Of a stretch of 64,000 bases of DNA, positions 60,618 to 64,000 are shown piece after piece (within the stretch, counting starts at the first letter, position 1; each line of letters opens with the position of its first letter). The notes under the pieces were generated by a model. The model saw nothing but the letters and a program-made list of their open reading frames with translations. It had not been told where the DNA came from and ran no database searches. Both the position numbers and the translations under genes were made by a program. Source of the stretch: Cristatella mucedo (Eukaryota; Bryozoa; Phylactolaemata; Cristatellidae); NCBI GenBank assembly GCA_009760855.2, contig WPIO01000138.1, forward strand, positions 806,001-870,000, in the 5' to 3' direction.

Positions 60618-63600
60618 GATCTCTTACTTCTTCAATATGGCATACAAAAACCTGCAAATATGATCCTGTCTAAATGTTCGACTATCAAGGCTCGCATTAA
60701 GAGTAGTCCTAAAATCACATCCCGCCATTATTCCAAGCTTCTTGGACGAAATACATGACGATCGTTTAACCATTTACTGTGAAAGGGCTATGTATTTTGT
60801 TAATACACTAATTATTCCACAAGGAAACCCATTCAGTCTCAAACTTAACAGCAGATTTAAAGCGAGTAAATTAAGTAAAATTTCTGATTTAAATTAACCA
60901 AACTGCACCACCAGTCAAAAAATTCTGCAATTATTCACGGTAGATGACATTACAGCCACCTCATGACGTTTAAGCATGTGGAACGCGCTTCTGTTGAGTG
61001 GCTCCTGTTAAAGCTAGCCTACAGTGTTATAAATATAGCGTCCTCTTCGAGAATTTCCGAAACTAGGAAGAAACTTTACCCAACGCATTTGATGTGTGAG
61101 CCCTTGCTTACATTTATGCTTCTAGTCAAGCTAAGTTGTTCAATGAGCCGTACAGTAATCGATGCCGCTTTCTAAAATGGTACCCTGTGCGATTCCTTCA
61201 AAGACGACAGCTGTGGTGCTAGTCTCCTTAAGTATGTACAGGAATTCTTCGTATGGCTGGTAACTCAAGGATCTCGTCAGGTCGCTGAGACTTACTCTTA
61301 AAACTTGATTAATGTACACTAGTTTAGCGGATCTAACGCCTCAGTTACATTGCTGCTAAATAGCCTAAACGGCTAACGCTGTGCTTTAAAAGTTGCAATT
61401 AGGATGTGCTGCTGCAGGACTCAAAATTGTTGCCATCACAAATAACAATTTCAGTTCGACGAAGTTAGGCGATTTTGAAGCCTGCAGCTAAAACCTCAAC
61501 GTTTCAGCATGGGTAGTATGCAAGGATATAGACGACGTGGTCTTCTTCAAATTATTCGCTAATGATTCCATTAAAAATGCAGATTTCAAGGAGGTAATTT
61601 TACTTGAAATTGGATCACTGTCGTTGCATGGAATAGTTTGCCGTGAGATAATGTTGAATTGATAGAATCTGCTTTAGGGCCGAGGCTTGATTAAAAGGCT
61701 AATGTACTGCGTACATAACCAGCAACGTGCAACCGTTCAAGTTTAAAGTTGAAAACCTGAAAGATCAACCACCCAGGCAGCCTATGTATGTAGAACTAGT
61801 AGCGTTGTAACATCTTCGTGTGTTTTGCAGAGATGTTTAGCAATACAAAGCAGTATCATTAGTGACGTGACATGACGCGTTCCTGAAAGAAAGACCTCTC
61901 GTTGCGGTATTTTTTGAGTAAGAACAAAGAATAGCAAGCAGCTATTTGTGGTTTAAAAGGCTTTAAGTTATCGAAGTCAATTAAGAGACAAGTTGCTCTC
62001 CTCCTTTCAATAAATGTACAAGGAACAAAGGCGAATTAAGAGTAGTGAAACGTATTGATAAATGTGTGCTATGCCTAAAATACGCACTGGGACATACCTG
62101 CAAAAATGATTGCAGTGTTTCATCAACGTGCGTGTCAGCACTGAAATAAAGCTTTCATCGGTAAGTTAGGCGATTGGTGCTACCCGAACTTAATTTCTTT
62201 ACTATCGCACTCTTGTTTGCATGCGGTATACATTTTTTTAATTATAGAGGTTTGGCTTGTACATGCAGGTTGCAGCCTGAGGTAATGCTAAGGAACGTAT
62301 GGTGCATTTTTTACCAGAAGCCGAGTGCCAGGCCTTATCGTAGAGTACCCAGAGTACCATGCCTCTTGTTAATCTTCGGCAAAAATAATTTTGTACTGTT
62401 CTTACTTATTCTATTGGCGCATGCATTTGCAGGTTTCCTTTTTATGATGCACCTTGATTCGTGAATATGTGACTAAATTCGTCAGTCTAATTGAGAAATG
62501 GCTGAACCTAAATCGGCAAGCCTCACTAGCAGCCAATGCGTTCTGCGCCTGGTGTTTCGCTTACTACGTTTAATTAATCGCTACTAGCAAGCAGTATCGT
62601 GATCGTTGGCTAATTTAGAATTCTCGCTGTGCCGGCACACCCATCAGTAGTGAACGACTCGGGTGTCATCAGTACGTTCCCGTTATGTTTCTGAAGTTGT
62701 CCGTGGCATTGTTTTCAAATCCTTTTCCGAACTTACTAAAATAGCATTCAATATCGTCTCATTCTTAAAAGATATGTATTGACGTCCTACCTAGTCCATC
62801 AAAGTGTAGAGCTTCCAAAGAGCTTTTAGCTTGCAGATTGGAAACACGTTTGCCTACTTTTTCGCGTTCACGTCCAATACACTTACACCCTATTAAAAAC
62901 CAAAAATTCGCACCGACTAAATATTTCGATGCAATTCTACAATGATACGATTCTAATCAGCAGACTAAGATACAAATATAAATATTTTTCATCGGTCAAA
63001 AATTAAGGGAAAGTAACGCTGAACAAGTAAGAGTTAGAATACTCGAGAAGGCAGTCAAAATAAGTGATCAAATTTTATCTGGTGTATTGTATACGGCTAA
63101 TAAGAGGAAAATAAATTTAATGCAGGCAAGCAAAACCTTGATTATATGTTGAATCAGATGGGTCATTGTTAAAAATCTATAAGTTGAGAATGCATCCTGT
63201 TTAATACCTCTCAGCTAATAGCCAGGATTCAGGGTGGAGTCGGCACGCCTAGGTTTTTGTCTTCTTTCAGCCTTGAGTGGAAGACCTTATTGTGCTCTAT
63301 TATTGCAATTCAAATTCAAAGCTGTTATGACTATAGCAAGCTATTTCTTGCTTGCCAGTTTTTACGGATAGAAAGTGACTTCAGCTGCCATCATTTCTAA
63401 TAACCTTGTAGTATTTTGTGAAACTACAGAATTATATTAATTTTGGCCAATCGGGTTAAGCGAGACGGGATACCTAACATTGAGATTAGACATTAAATTT
63501 ATAGCATTGAGTTTATAGCATTTAACTTTGAGTTTATTTGATTCGCAATACTATTACAACTGATGAAAGTAAGGAAAGCCAAACATTTGTTTTCCTAGAC

Positions 63601-64000
63601 AGGGTAAATGAACTTACGACTCCAGAATAATTTTGAAAGAAGTTTTTGCGATAACTATACTATACTATCACGCAGTAGTATGTGATGGCGGTCATTTAAA
63701 ATTTTCTGTTATGGCTTTCACCTCACTTACTTGGTGCTTTTACAATCTGAATAGATACTGGGTCTGCACTGACATCGACAATAAGAGGACTAAAAATAAC
63801 CCCAAATCCATCCACGGAAGTCTTGGTCTCCCACCAACTACCAAAGGAGTTTTTAATCTTTCTCCTTACACTGCCCTGCATCAAATTTGATCGTAAAAGT
63901 TCAGAATAAAGCCACAATATTATAGTTCACGTTCGGCGTCATGTGACTGCCTCTTTGTAAATAAGGCCCTTAACCACAAAGCTGGCAGTTCACAGGAAAG
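59471..64000. other. Diverged duplicates of units F and 52-53.3 kb; no supported gene
   Basis: 59640-59870 resembles 51790-51960, 60205-60900 resembles 15130-15740, and 62640-63330 matches 52170-53110 clearly. At 62080-62165, splice-like signals surround a short stretch but give no convincing signal peptide. The frames at 62174-62464 and 63633-63890 are open and partly hydrophobic but show no family features. Confidence 0.4.
60537..60614. repeat. Pure (TA)39 microsatellite
   Basis: Uninterrupted TA dinucleotides, 78 bp. The Tyr-Ile frames across it are artefacts. Confidence 0.97.

Overview
This is eukaryotic, almost certainly invertebrate animal, DNA. It has AT-rich non-coding sequence, many (TA)n, (GT)n and (ATT)n microsatellites, two families of non-LTR (CR1/L2-like) retrotransposons, a decayed Ty3/gypsy-type element, solo LTRs, short GT-AG introns and AATAAA polyadenylation signals. 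The repeat content would suit a marine lophotrochozoan such as a mollusc, annelid or flatworm, but the sequence alone does not fix the species. No bacterial features, tRNA, rRNA or CRISPR array were seen.

The main content is a cluster of short multi-exon genes that no single long reading frame reveals. Each member has: (1) a non-coding 5' exon, seen in several copies, with a TATA-like box upstream; (2) an exon that opens a few bases before ATG and codes for a signal peptide of exactly 20 codons; (3) a 64-bp exon coding for an acidic propeptide of 21 residues plus one base; (4) a last exon that begins with a short linker ending in a dibasic Lys-Arg site and then codes for a variable, mostly amphipathic mature peptide. 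Intron phases (0, then 1) are the same in every copy. I count one fully intact gene (38.3-38.9 kb, minus strand), one nearly intact gene (7.0-7.5 kb, plus strand), one copy damaged at one splice donor (22.5-23.0 kb, minus) and several decayed copies (4.4-5.0, 19-21, 32.6-33.2, 47.9 and 53.4-54.5 kb). The layout (signal, acidic pro-segment, KR, cationic helix) is that of secreted defence, cytolytic or signalling peptide precursors. I do not recognise the family.

Layout: 1-2.3 kb, a CR1-like LINE. 2.5-8.9 kb, three tandem units of about 2.6 kb, each carrying a plus-strand family member or its promoter. 9.4-11.6 kb, a unit (D2) seen again at 48.7-50.8 and 55.4-57.5 kb, with a solo LTR in the first two copies. 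11.4-13.6 kb, gypsy-type remnant. 13.6-18.9 kb, old diverged duplicated sequence. 18.9-25.3 kb, minus-strand family copies interrupted by a LINE. 25.3-33.9 kb, a block (D1) repeated at 41.1-48.7 kb at about 98-99% identity by eye. 33.9-41.1 kb, an older relative of the same block that carries the intact gene. 52.5-54.7 kb, another family copy. 57.6-59.5 kb, a second CR1-like LINE. 59.5-64 kb, diverged duplicates of 13.7-18 kb and 52-53.3 kb.

The picture is a birth-and-death gene cluster. Large blocks duplicate, retroelements insert, and individual peptide genes keep their exon skeleton while the mature peptides diverge. All exon models come from reading the sequence by eye, and no database search was possible.
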